Origin: Naematelia aurantialba
Lineage: Eukaryota > Basidiomycota > Tremellomycetes > Tremellales > Naemateliaceae
Direction: 5' to 3'
Length of the DNA: 64,000 bases
NCBI GenBank assembly: GCA_021527695.1
Contig: JAKFAO010000001.1
Span: 1,426,001 to 1,490,000, forward strand
Shown: positions 31,701 to 42,855 of the stretch, piece after piece
How the letters are laid out: every line of letters begins with the position of its first letter
How positions within the stretch are numbered: the stretch's first letter is position 1
Position numbers and translations under genes: made by a program
The notes under the pieces: generated by a model
Seen by the model: only the letters and a program-made list of their open reading frames with translations
Told to the model about the DNA's origin: nothing
Database searches by the model: none

Positions 31701-34679
31701 CTGGCGGAGCTTGACTTGGTCAATTCAGCGACCACCGGAATGACTGCAGCCTCGTCAGGCGAATTGGAAGGTGAGGCAGCAGGTTCGAGGGTAGGCGGAG
31801 CAGGAGCGGTAGACTCGACGATAGGCGCCGTGACAAGCTTGGCAACATCCCTTCTAGAGGTTTCCTTAGCATCATGGGAACTATTCGCCGTCCCAATTTC
31901 CCGAGCATGCTCCATGCCAATCTCGATTGCGAGATCCATACCAAACTCCACGGCAGTGTCGGCAGCCGACTGAGCTGCAGACTGAACAGCTGGAGACTCG
32001 ACACCGAGTTCGGTAGTCCCCAGCGCAGCCGACAGGGAATTTGGTCTTGAAATCGAGGGCGTATCGTCAAGCTGGGTAGCGCGAGAATCACCGACTGCTT
32101 CATAAGGAGGGTGGTCCTCTCCATTGGCTGAGAGATCAACGTCGGCAACAGTCGTTGGGACAACTATCGTAGCGACAGGCTGATGGCTGGCAGATTCCTT
32201 GAGCAGATGTGTGCTGACATTAAGAATCTGCCCGTTGCCGGAGCCACCCTCGTCCGTCTGAAAAGCGATATCAACGAGACTTTTCAGCGATCCGTCCGCC
32301 GGGGCTTGTTCGGACACGACTGTAGACATGAACAACGATGCTAGTGTTTATGACCTTGAGGACTCACCGTCGTTGTCAGGTCCGGTCAGAGATGGAACAG
32401 CCCGTTCCGTGCCAAGTCGATCACGGAGGTCCGTAGGGTCGCCATCATCTTCGCCTGGAGGGTTATTCGCCATGGATACAGTTGCAGCGTCACTCAAGGA
32501 CGTTTGCACAAGAGTCTGTGGGGGATGAAGGATGGCCCCACTCCCAGCGATCTCAGCCTCTTTCGCTAATTTTTCCCTGAACTCCCTCATTATCCGCAAA
32601 GCCACCGATTCTGATGATCGCAGATTGGAAACAGACTGCCTCCTGCGCTTGACGTCCTTTGAAACGGAAGGTTTCGGTGAGGAGTTTGCACCTTCAACCA
32701 TTCCCTGAACAAGAGGTGCAGTTAGCTCAGTCGGCACAGGGGGCAGCGCAGGCGCTGGCGCGAGGGCCACCGGTCTGTCGCTTGAGGTCTCCACGAAGAT
32801 GTTGGCCGGTGCCGGGCTGACATCGTTCATGCCAATTGCTTCCTTTAGCTTCTTGATCGGGGTAGCAGACCTGGCGACTTCAACTGGAAGAGCCGGAGGT
32901 GTGGACGACGTGGTGAATTTTGACCGTCTCCTCATCCGCTTCCTCCGTTGCCCCATTGCAGCACCGTCCTCGGCCGGAGTCACCGGAGTCGCCGGAGTAG
33001 TCGAACGCTCATCATCACGAGGGATTGCGGACATCCCAGTATCGCCAAACATGTCATCATCGACAATCGATTCTGTAGTCTTGACAGGAGATAGCGGAGG
33101 CGACTGAAAACTGGAACTTGAGTGAAATGGTCGTTCTGCGATGGGGGTCTCCCGCTGAAAATGGCTGACCGTTTCGGATAGAGGGATTGCTGTCGCTGAT
33201 GGCGATTTTGGATCGAATATGCGACTCAGAGGGGACGGCTTAGCCGGTTTATACTTTTCAAGAACCTTTGTCGGGACTAGACGGGAAAGTGACGATGGCT
33301 CAGAGGATGACTCCCGGCGGGTGGCAGCCTCCTCCGTCCGTCTGCGTCGCTTCTTTGGGGAGGGAGTGGACGGATGTGAGACAGGCAGAGTAGGCGGGGA
33401 AGCACTTCGAGGTCGTTTCCTTCCAAGGAGTAATGATGTAGTGTCGACGTCAGAAATCTTGGGCGATTCCTCGCTCGCTGAGGATTTTCGCTTGGTCTTG
33501 ACTCTACGGGTCGGCTTTGCGAGAGGCGTGATCAATATCCCAGGGCCGTCCAGCGCACTCGATGTGATTGGGGGATCGAACACACCGTGATTTATCAAGC
33601 TAGCTTGCGTGCCGGGTATCGAAGGGCTGGCTGTAGCAGAGAGCTCTGCCTGAAACGGTATTGGTATAGCTCTGTCAGTAATCGCTGGTTTCTGATTCCC
33701 CTGATCTCCCTGTCTTCCCTGCTTCTGCTTCTGTTTCGCTTCATTCCCCTGCTTCTCTTGTTTCTCTTGCTTTTCCTGGTTCACGCCCCTTTCCTGTTTC
33801 TTCCGTTTCTGCATCCCTTTCGGAGTCACCATTGGATTTGAATGTTCTGCAATGCTTGAGGTTCCCTTCGGAGCCACGGCTCCAAGTGAGGGCCGGAGGG
33901 GCACGTCGTTCGTCAAGGATATCGATCCACTCGCGTGCGTTTCGCTTGTAAAGGAGGCTGGAGTGGTCGATTTTTGCTTCTTCTTAGGTGTTGGCTCTTT
34001 GGACGACGGTGCCGTTGGAATCACCGATTGCCCTTCGCTTTGGGACATTCCCCGCTTCTTCTTGCGTTGCATTTTGACGGATGGGTTGGCGGATGCGGAC
34101 AGTGTCGCGGCAACAGGCGAGCTCGGTCTCGATGGTCCAGGTGCTTGGCTGACCTTGACTATGACGGATCGTGATGGACTCTCAGCGACGGTCCGCTGTT
34201 TCAGAGCGACCCAGTCGAAATCTGCCTCGAAGTCAGCCCTTCAACAAAGACAGGATCACGCGTTTCTCTTCAAGTAGCTTACCATCGAGAATGTCCACCT
34301 CTTTACCGTTCCGACTTTGGCTAAGGCGAATACCATCGGAAGGAAGATTAAGATGTTTGGCGACTTTTGGCATCACATATTGCAAAGACTTTGACACTTC
34401 TGAAGTCGCCTTAGCTATATTCCGCAAGAGTGGAAGGCTGACCACGACAGGGAGCGACTAGCAGGGGTTCACAGACTCACTGATGTGTTTGTGCCAAGTA
34501 CGCTCTCCGTTTTCAAGCTGAAAAGTTATATCCAGAGCATCAGGCGAGCTCTTGAGTTCCGCCCCGTTTCCTTTCTTCTCTCGGGCGAGGTGATCACTCG
34601 CGCTCATCACGAACAGCCGATCCGGCGTCGCAAGGGTTGAGGTTGCATTGTTCGACCCCAGCTGCGCTCTGGCACTCAT
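28712..34679 (-). CDS. Large low-complexity protein with one zinc knuckle (1911 aa)
   Basis: Exons: 34679-34481, 34414-34283, 34221-32368, 32319-29585, 29527-28712, all joined in frame by GT-AG introns (the third uses branch CTGAC). The N-terminal 110 residues look folded and beta-grasp-like (ALDITFQLENGERTWHKHI, VAKHLNLPSDGIRLSQS). They are followed by about 600 residues of basic, S/P/K-rich sequence with KKKQK/KKRRRR nuclear signals. A small conserved-looking unit near residue 950-1000 reads DIFWAAYDTNKL and then C-x2-C-x5-H-x4-C (CVICHASPTHLQKDC), a zinc knuckle with one extra residue. Acidic serine runs and a basic C-terminus (GRIAGRRPVNERRR) complete it. Likely nuclear and chromatin- or RNA-associated, but I do not recognise the family. 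Divergent from EF-Ts. Confidence 0.75.
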
Positions 34680-34913
34680 CCTGCCGTTCCAGCCGGCTCA
34701 AATATCTCTTTCGCCCACTCGCTCGTTCGCTTTGCCGACAGTAGACGAAGGAGAAAAACGCTGCAGCGCCGGCAAATATCAAAATCACACACCCAACTTG
34801 ATTAAGGGGAGGGATCGGATAATGATGGCAACCGAACCTGCAAAAACCGAGTCTCCGTTTGCTGCAGCGTTGAATTGTTGAACTGCATCAACCGACGTTC
34901 GCAAGCGTGCAGC
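34680..34913. promoter_or_regulatory. Shared divergent promoter, zinc-knuckle gene / EF-Ts
   Basis: 234 bases between start codons; no TATA box is evident. Confidence 0.55.
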
Positions 34914-36041
34914 ATGTTCGCATTACAGCCTATCAGGCAGTGCTGTGCTGCCTCTACAAGGCAGGCGTGGCGATCTCTTCATACTTCTCGTCCATGGCTC
35001 GAAGCCCCTTCAGCCAAAGTACCTGTATCTCTGATCGCCGAACTTCGAAAAGCCCGCCCAGTGCCCATGTCTGTGGCCCGCGAGGCCTTGTCCAGGTCGG
35101 ACAACGACGTCGCTCGCGCGATAGAGTATCTCGAATCGAACTCGGCGTCGGCGGAGAAGAAAGCGTCAAAAGTCGCCGGGCGGGACACCACCGAAGGTAC
35201 GATTGCGGTGTCTCTCCTGTCGGGCAAACGAGTTGCTATGACTCACTTGGCGTGTGAGACGGACTTTGTGGCACGGAATGATGTATTTTTGAAGGCTGCG
35301 AAAGGGATTGCGGGGACTGCGGCATTCTTGGACGTACCGAGTGAGGAGGAGAACAGGAGTATCAAGCTAGGCGAGGATCCTATCCAGGCATGGCCAATCA
35401 GCGCTCTTCTTTCTGCACCTCTCATTGCTCTTCCCGACGACGGGAGTGAACCCACACCAGTCCAGTCTGATCCTACCACAATCCAGCAAACCCTCCTCTC
35501 GGCTCTACATGCTACCGGCGAGAACCTTCGGCTCTTACGCACCGTCTCCTTTGCGGCTCCTTTTCCTTCGTCGCCCGAAGTACGCTACGTCCCCGGGGTG
35601 TACGCCCACGGCGGTTCATCACCCAACATCGGCCGCATGGGCTCTCTTGCCGTCATAGCGGTGACATCAGCGGACCCGTCGACTCCCATCGCATCCATGA
35701 TACACGGCTCAAATGGCTCCGACCTCGAGGCCGCCCTGCTCAAACTGGCCCGCGACATCGCTCGGCAGGTGGTGGGCTTCCCAACAAAAGCGATTGACAG
35801 GAAGAGCAAAGAAGGGCGAGACGCCGACGAGGGAGAGGTTCTGGTAGAGCAAGAGTTCATGATGATTGGCGACGAGCGGAAAGTCGGAGAAGTACTGAAG
35901 ACATGGGGGGAAGAAAGAGGTGTCAATCTGCGCATTGTTGGGATAAGACGATGGACCGCCGCAGATGTTGTTCAAGAAGAGAGCGCGTCTGCTTCAGTGG
36001 AAGGGACGGAGAAGGCCCAGGACACTGTTGATGGCGCATGA
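34914..36041 (+). CDS. TSF1: Mitochondrial elongation factor Ts
   Basis: Guanine-nucleotide exchange factor for mitochondrial EF-Tu. Single exon of 375 aa; the ATG at 34914 is chosen because it begins a typical mitochondrial presequence (MFALQPIRQCC, then RQAWRSLHTSRPW). The UBA-like N-domain (LIAELRKARPVPMSVAREAL) and the family signature CETDFVARND, which contacts EF-Tu, are present, followed by the two dimerisation-type subdomains. Length is in the normal range. The C-terminal 25 residues (EESASASVEGTEKAQ) are hydrophilic. Confidence 0.93.
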   Translation: MFALQPIRQCCAASTRQAWRSLHTSRPWLEAPSAKVPVSLIAELRKARPVPMSVAREALSRSDNDVARAIEYLESNSASAEKKASKVAGRDTTEGTIAVSLLSGKRVAMTHLACETDFVARNDVFLKAAKGIAGTAAFLDVPSEEENRSIKLGEDPIQAWPISALLSAPLIALPDDGSEPTPVQSDPTTIQQTLLSALHATGENLRLLRTVSFAAPFPSSPEVRYVPGVYAHGGSSPNIGRMGSLAVIAVTSADPSTPIASMIHGSNGSDLEAALLKLARDIARQVVGFPTKAIDRKSKEGRDADEGEVLVEQEFMMIGDERKVGEVLKTWGEERGVNLRIVGIRRWTAADVVQEESASASVEGTEKAQDTVDGA

Positions 36042-36552
36042 GCGCTGCGAGAGGCATGCCCCTAGCCACTCGTCAATGACATTATGCATCACCACTTTCA
36101 CTGATCGACATCATGGCTGTCAGCTTGCTATGGGTCTCCGCCATGTCCGTGATGACTCAACATATAGTGGGGTGCCTCAAAATGACTTCACCGCTTTCGA
36201 CGTATAGTCTCTGTCCCGAGTCAAAACTGCAGGCCGAGATGAGGCATTGCACGTTCGATAAGCCGGGAAAACCCCCTTCAAGGTGGAGCACAAAGCTCAT
36301 TCATCCGGTGACGAGGAAGGACGTGCTCACTCCGTTCATCCCCTTCAAAAATAGGAAGGGGTGGGGTGGATCGCTGAAGCCCCGATTGTCCATAGCGCTC
36401 CATTCTTGAGAAAGAAGCCGGTGGAACCCTCTCTGTGCACCACGAAGATCCAAGGAATTGATCCCAAGCGTTCTGCCATATATAAGAGTCTCATACTCTG
36501 AGGACGAACCGCTTCTTCAACCTCTCAAACCATCTGTTCGATCGACAGCGCC
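36042..36552. promoter_or_regulatory. Intergenic region with a TATA box before the 36553 gene
   Basis: CATATATAAGAG near 36477-36488 lies about 70 bases before the start at 36553, a good TATA-box position. Nothing else is recognised. Confidence 0.5.
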
Positions 36553-37723
36553 ATGGCCGACAGTCAAGCGATGGCAACGCCTGAAGCCATCTATGACGAA
36601 GTGATCAAGGCATTTCCCAATTGTTATGCAATTATGGGAGATGACAATGATCGCAGCTTGTGGCCTTTGGGTTCACGGGCGAAGCGACAGCTATCTGCCA
36701 CTGGGGAGCCAGGAACGTGGACAAACTCGGTAAACACCGTCCAAGGAGTGATATCACTTGTGTACGCAGAACTCTGGCTCCTCCGCAAATCGATCCTCTC
36801 ACTACCGGCCCCGCAGGACTTCAAGCGGTGGAAGATTTCGCAAGCTGCTGTCTCGCAGCTGGCCCCGCTTCTTCTGGAAATTTCCCGAACGTTTCTCGAG
36901 ACACAGGCCAGCAGACAGTCAACTGCCGACTTCCCGCCGTTCATCGCGTATACAGAGAATGAACCCAGCGTATACAGCTGTTCAGAGGATTTGATTGCGG
37001 TAGAGATGAAACTTTCTGGAATTTACACTGGAGCAAGTGGCGGAAAGTTCCCCGCTATCTCTGTGGCTATTGATGACCGTAGAATCAAAGCAGTTGGAGT
37101 ATCCACTGCGAGGAAGGATAGCCCGCGGGAGCTTAGAGGTAGAGCGATATTTGAATGCAGAAGTAGGATATATGGTGAGTACCAGATTCATTCATCAGGA
37201 AAGTCGAAGTATGCTGAGCAAAGAGCAAACAGAATTGACGAAGTTGAGCTGTGAGAGCAAGAGCAAGAGCGCAGAAGAAAGTACGAACACCGCACCAAGG
37301 GAAAGCGACCAATCCTTGGTGCCCGAGGCTTTTTATCTCCAGACACCTTCCACCGAGCCGAACCTACTGAAAGCGCCTTCCGAATCTACAGAAGTAGTAT
37401 CTTTTGGGGCCGGCTCCGTGGCGTCAGGCCCGCAGTCAGTAGAGAGTACCCAGGGGGAGAGTTCCGCGGAACTGCCTTACTTATGGCCCCAATGGAGTTC
37501 AGCCGATACGCTGAGTCTATCAAGCCCAGGAAGCGCTCCTACTCTGTGGGAAGATGCCCAAGTGCCGTCTTACGTGGCTCATGCCTCGGCACCGTACCCA
37601 GCCATTCATACAGCAGACGTCCTTAGCATTTCGGCGATTTTAGAACAGCAAGGTTATGAAACGAGGCAGGGAACAGGTGATCAGTACGGCACGAACTCCC
37701 GACTCGGAGGCGATCGCCCTTAA
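36553..37723 (+). CDS. Orphan protein, about 373 aa
   Basis: Exon 1 is 36553-37174 and exon 2 37224-37723, with a 49-base intron (GTGAGT, branch CTGAG, AAAG) that restores frame. The first 190 residues look folded (AIYDEVIKAFPNCYAIMGDD, VISLVYAELWLLRKSILSLP). The C-terminal third is S/T/P/E-rich and disordered. No family is recognised. A further intron from 37676 (GGTGATCAG) to an acceptor after CTTAAC is possible and would end the protein at about 37750 instead. A TATA box and clean start context support a real gene. Confidence 0.6.
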
Positions 37724-38663
37724 CTTCCCAGAACAAGGTTCTTGGGTGTAGGTCCAAACGCTTGTGGTCTGCCTTACGGTTTGCCACCGATTGACACTTT
37801 CATGGCGCGAAAATGGAAACGTCTGGTTGCTGGCTTTGGGCATACCACTAACAATACGAGCAGTCCTCCAGTGCCATCAGTCATCCCCAGACTTCTGTAT
37901 ATAAACTGGTATGCAACGAAGTTACCAAACCCTGTACGGCTCGCGCTCTCACGATGTTGGCCCAATCCTGAGGTCCGTGCGCAGCTGCATTCTCTGGTAT
38001 ACCACGGCCATCACTATTCCTATTGGGACCTATCAGTCACAGACAAGAGCCGCTGCCTGACTTAGCTGAGTGGAACACTGCGTTCCCAGTGACACTCCAA
38101 GTGTACCCTCCCGGCGTGGAATGCTATGCCGGTTCATGTCTTCCTTCGTTCAAAGGAATTGAAGTGTTTCAAGTCTGCGAGAGACGGAGAAATGTGAAAT
38201 CGAAGAGCAGCTTTCTGACTCTTCGAAAAGCTCTGCAATTGGAATCCAGGCCAGGCCACACTTTCGCCACCATGCCGGATATTGCAACTGGCCACTGAGA
38301 GCTGACCAGCATGCCAGTCAAGTTGATCAACCTGGCGCCCCATGTTAGGCCCTCCTTTTGTCCGCCACTGCTGGCGACGATCAGATCGCCGCTAAACAGA
38401 TCTTTGAACATGCATATCTCCATAACTACTGGGACTCTTGAGGTCAGTTGAAGGACACAGGTAGAGAGAATCCAAATCAGAGGTTCAACCACTTAAAGGA
38501 TACTTGCCACTGGAGCAAGAGAAGAAAGGGCCGGTCCATCCCTTCGAAAACTTTTGGCAGCATTGGAAGGCCGACTTTAAATACATTTTAAGTTTACACA
38601 GCCCCTCGACCGAAGCGTCACGTCTCCATAACACCTCTTGTCTTTCCCCAACGGATACGTCCA
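37724..38663. other. Uncertain region between two orphan genes
   Basis: Short plus-strand frames at 37742-38065 (ends WDLSVTDKSRCLT) and 38023-38298 (starts in LPDLAEWNTAFPVTLQVYPP) have protein-like composition and could be exons of another orphan gene. No convincing splice joins them: the best candidate intron would be only about 30 bases. Left uncalled. Confidence 0.4.
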
Positions 38664-39617
38664 ATGTTGCAACTGCCAACTGGCAACCACACCATCGGGG
38701 AACAAAGGCCAGAATCGTCTCGTCCAACAAAGCCCCATCAGAGACAAGAGGATATCCCGCTTACAAGCGAGGCGACTCTAAGACGACTCGTAAGTGAAGC
38801 GTTCGACGATGCCGATCTCGATGCCGCGCACAGTTCAGATCGCAAACTCGCTTTCTATGCTCTTCGGAAGGCAGCCCAGCGAAACTTGTCTTACTGCCCA
38901 GACGACATCGAAGTTGTCTGGCCAACAAAATCAAGTATGACCCCAGGAGCAGAGACCACCCCCAATGATGACATTTGGGGGGATACTACAAACCCAGTAG
39001 ACCACAAAACTACCCTCAATTGGGTCGAGAACAAAAATTACACTACGGGCGTCATGAATATTGCGGTGTTGAGAGCAGGAAGCGAACTTGGCGCCAACTT
39101 TCGCACAAGTGCTTACAGAGGAGCCTCGAGGTACGATTCGTGCACTGCCCACATTGGCGAGCAAAATTCTCAGAGGATCGGCTTGCTGGTCTCGCAGTTC
39201 CTGGTCCTACTGGAAGACGAACAAGCTGAATCCGAAGAAGTCGACATGGACACCCTGGATTGGCGAAAATTCAGCAAGGTTGCTTGTGTCAATGGTCCTC
39301 TTTGGATGGGGGTACTACCTGTGGCTGGGATTTGTACCAGATACAACTACAATTTTAGACTGCCGATCCTGACTGTCGGTATCTGCGACATGTCGTTAGC
39401 AGTCTCTTTCACATCTAGACGCACCGCTTTGGGATCGATTTATGCGGACACGATACGTGGGGCTGCCAACTGCCCCACCGAATACAGAAACCTGACGCCG
39501 TCTTATACAATTCGTTGGTTGCGTCGACAGACCTCCACATGGTCGTCCTCTTTGACAAACGATCGACAATCAGATGAGAATGCGCAGAATCACGACTCAT
39601 ACGACTCTCTCGACTAG
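38664..39617 (+). CDS. Orphan protein, 317 aa
   Basis: Single open frame from the ATG at 38664. The N-terminal 45 residues are polar, followed by a folded-looking region (LRRLVSEAFDDADLDAA, RKLAFYALRKAAQRNL) and a long mixed segment with several cysteines (PVAGICTRYNYNFRLPILTVGICDMSLAVSF). No signal peptide or domain is recognised. Upstream exons cannot be excluded. The stop lies about 120 bases from the 3' end of the convergent transporter gene. Confidence 0.5.
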   Translation: MLQLPTGNHTIGEQRPESSRPTKPHQRQEDIPLTSEATLRRLVSEAFDDADLDAAHSSDRKLAFYALRKAAQRNLSYCPDDIEVVWPTKSSMTPGAETTPNDDIWGDTTNPVDHKTTLNWVENKNYTTGVMNIAVLRAGSELGANFRTSAYRGASRYDSCTAHIGEQNSQRIGLLVSQFLVLLEDEQAESEEVDMDTLDWRKFSKVACVNGPLWMGVLPVAGICTRYNYNFRLPILTVGICDMSLAVSFTSRRTALGSIYADTIRGAANCPTEYRNLTPSYTIRWLRRQTSTWSSSLTNDRQSDENAQNHDSYDSLD

Positions 39618-39740
39618 CGACGACCATAGTTCCTTTGACGTTCTCCACATAGCATGCATCCATGTTCATTACAACGCATATATCTGCCGTGGACGATCAC
39701 AAGATTCACTTCTTCCTAATCCCGTCCGTCCCCGCCACTG

Positions 39741-42268
39741 TCAGACTCTGCTGCAAGCCTGTAGCTTCCTCCATGCCCCGCCGCCCTCCTGCGCCTCTTG
39801 TTCCGACTGAGCTCCCACGCAGTCTGCAGCCGCGTTGCCCTTCTCCACTTCGTCCCCAGCCCCGAGGTCCGTATCGCTGTTCTTCCTCGACTCCCCAGCA
39901 CCCGCCCCATGTTTCTCGCCAGCGCGTTGTCTATGTCTCTCCTTCTTCGCCTCGAGCCACGCTTTGGCCTCCTCTTTCTTCTTCTGGTCGTCGTCTCGCT
40001 TCAGCGGGATCTTCTTGACGAGTAACACAGTCATGAAGAACGATAGGCCGGCGCAGGGTATCAAGTAGTAAAAGCACGCCTGGACACCCTTGGCTGAAGC
40101 ACCGTCAGCTGGTTCCGGGTTCTGGCCGAGGCCAAGAAGGCAGGATTGATCAGGAGAGGATGAAACGTAGACCCACCATATGCTGAAATGACGGCAGCCT
40201 GCTGGCTCGCGTCGAGGCCGATTTCAGTGAGTGTTGTCGGGTCTGCCAAGACTTGGTTCATGACCGAGTCGGAAAGGCCGGCTGTGCCAAGGTTACTCCG
40301 CACAACGTTGGTGATTATGGCACTGCACACCGTCAATGCTAGCGTACCGCCAAGCATCCGAGTAAAGTTCCGAATGCCTGTCGCAGTCGCCATCTCTCGT
40401 CTGGGAACGGCGGCCTGAATAGCCACGAGACTGGTCTGGAATGTCTGTCCCGCACCAATCCCATCGATCATCTGGTACCCGACCAGTTTAGCGATAGATG
40501 TGTTCTCATCAATGGTCGATAGCAATCCAACACCGATAGTCCACATCGCGAAGCCGATGGACAAGTTCCACCAGTAGTCGCCGGTCTTGGACTGTAACAT
40601 ACCAGCGCCAAACGATGTGATGGTCTGAACCAGGACCAGCGGAAGTAGTAAAACACCCGAGCGGATGGCCGAAGCGTGGTGTACGACCTGGAAGAATTGC
40701 GGGAGGTAGTACAGTGATGCGTAGAATATCATCCCGTTGAAGAGCGTGGTTATGATGCATGCTGAGAAGGTGATGTTGCGGAAGATATGGAACGGGATTA
40801 GCGGGATGACGGCCATTTTCCATTCGACCACGAGGAAAGCGGCAAGCAATGCGATGCCGATAATCAGTGGAGCGAGGACAGGGGCGGACGACCAGGAATA
40901 AGTTCCACCGCCCCACGAGAGGGCAAGGAGCACGAGGATGACCCATGCAAGAGTGAGGGCAGAGCCGAGCCAGTCGACTTTCCTCAACTTCGACATGACC
41001 GAACCCTTGACTCGTCGAAGAGGGAGAAGAAAGACGATCAGGACAATCGCCATCGATGTGAGCGGAAGGTTGATGTAAAAACACCATCGCTGATATTGTT
41101 CAGTCCATGCCTCTCGAAGGACGCGAATGACATACCCAAGAAGCACGCTGGGTGAAGAGACCTCCAATGATGGGCCCAAGCGAGTTGGCGCAAGCGATGA
41201 CGCCACCTGAAATGCCTTGATACTTGCCTCTCTCTTTAAGAGACACCACATCGGAAACTAATGTCAAGTCAATTCGTGGCCCGCGGGTCTCGTGAACGAG
41301 ACGGACTGATGATCATGCCTAAGGTCAGAATTCCTCCTCCGCCTACACCTTGGACTCCACGGAAGACGATGAGCATGATCATGCTCTACCACCGAAGTCA
41401 GCCTCCTTACATGCCGATCTCAACAGGAACTAAGCATACCGTTGAGAGTGCACAGGCCAGCGATCCGATGAGAAAAATGGACAATGCGCCCAGTAGGACA
41501 AATTTGCGGCCGAAGATATCTGAAAGTCGTCCGTAGATGGGTTGTAAAGCCTTTGTTGTTCGTCATCTCATATACAACACCCTGTATTTGCACAACGTAC
41601 GGTTGATGTGAGTAGGTAGGATGTCCCAACCCAGCTCGAGATATCGGCTCTGTTGAAGACACGTCCGAGAGTTGGCAAAGCGGTAGTCACGCTTCACACA
41701 ATCAGCTTGTGTAAATAGTGGGGAAGGCAGAAACCTACATGGTTTGATCTAACAGGGAGCAGAAGAAGGCTAGCGTCAAGCCTAAGAAGATCATGACAAT
41801 CTGCTTGGTAGGCAAGAGATTGGTCTGATCTTGCAGTTCTGCCTGGGCTTCACGCTTGTCCTTCGGTGATCCTCCGGCCCCCTCCAGGTTCCTCTCCTCG
41901 TCTGTACTCCGGTGCTCGTGCTCGTGCTCGTGCGCATGTTCATGATCATATTCGTCGTGGGTCTCGAGGCCCTGAGACCCATCATGCAGCTGGGAGACAA
42001 ACTCGCCAGTCTCATGCGTAGCCATACGCCGAAGCGAGTTTTGCGCATGAATCGAGCGATTTGAGGGTGTTCGAGCCAAGGTGGGGGTATCATGCGGGGT
42101 ATGCTTATCCGATTTGGTAGAGCGTGGCAAAGTTTCGCGTTTCGACAAGCGTGGTTTCGAGGAAGACGCGACAGGTGGCTGAGTGACGGGAGGCGGGAGG
42201 ACATCGTTCTCGTGGAGTGTCATGGTCGAGGAAGCAGCAGAAAGAATGTATGTAGGTTTAGGTGACAT
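39741..42268 (-). CDS. Major facilitator superfamily transporter, DHA2 (14-TM) type
   Basis: Proton-coupled export pump of the drug:H+ antiporter-2 family. Exons: 42268-41739, 41691-41601, 41550-41440, 41385-41307, 41257-41136, 41089-40177, 40108-39741, giving 737 aa. The N-terminal 150 residues are cytosolic, with a His/Glu run (about 41900-41945). MFS motif A is clear (GRLSDIFGRK), followed by VFRGVQGVGGGGILTLG, the SWRWCFYINLP block typical of DHA2 and many hydrophobic helices. The last 90 residues are a charged K/E/A-rich tail. The substrate cannot be told from sequence; relatives export drugs, mycotoxins or basic amino acids. Divergent from PLD. Confidence 0.9.
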
Positions 42269-42855
42269 CAGATCCGGCTAACTGCACTGGATCGCACGAC
42301 CAACAACTCTTGCGTGTGGTGGCTGTGAAGTTGTTGTAGTGTTTCGACGATGCAAATGACGCCCGCAGCTCCTGGAATGTGGTCGTGAAGTACCAAAGTC
42401 TACCACTTCGCCCGATGGTCTACTACCAGTAGCAAACTAGATGGGACGATGACCCGGGGAAGACGAAAGAGCAATCGAACGAGAGAATAAAAAAAGATAA
42501 ATGCAGTTGCACTACGGTGTCGGCGATGACCGCATACACGGACAAAGCCGTAGTCACGTGATCTCCTTCGGCCGGTCTCTTGGTTGGGGTCGGCAAGTCG
42601 GCATTGGGAAAGCCGAAAAGTGGGAGATTAAATAAGGAATATTTTTGGGTGTCTATTCTGGGACCTCATCCTCAGCAGAAAGCTGTGCCTGAATCGGTGC
42701 TCTGCTCCTCGTTAACCGGCGAAAGAAGGAAGGAGTAAGGAAGAGAAAGAAAGATGATCAGTATGACGTCTTTGCCATTGTATGAATGTGTAGGCAGTCA
42801 CTATGTGTGTGCCCCAATCTCCCTCATCGTCTTACTGTCATAATCGTGAGACAGC
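42269..42855. promoter_or_regulatory. Shared divergent region, DHA2 transporter / PLD
   Basis: 587 bases. TCACGTGA at 42554-42561 is a palindromic bHLH site, and ATTAAATAAGG near 42626-42636 is AT-rich and TATA-like. Function is inferred from position only. Confidence 0.45.

Noticed and set aside
29546..34277. Plus-strand frames opposite the zinc-knuckle gene
   Set aside because: Antisense shadows of long minus-strand exons, without conserved motifs.
37742..38065. Plus-strand 107-codon frame as a definite gene
   Set aside because: No supported splice to its neighbours and no recognised family; kept only as a note in the uncertain region.
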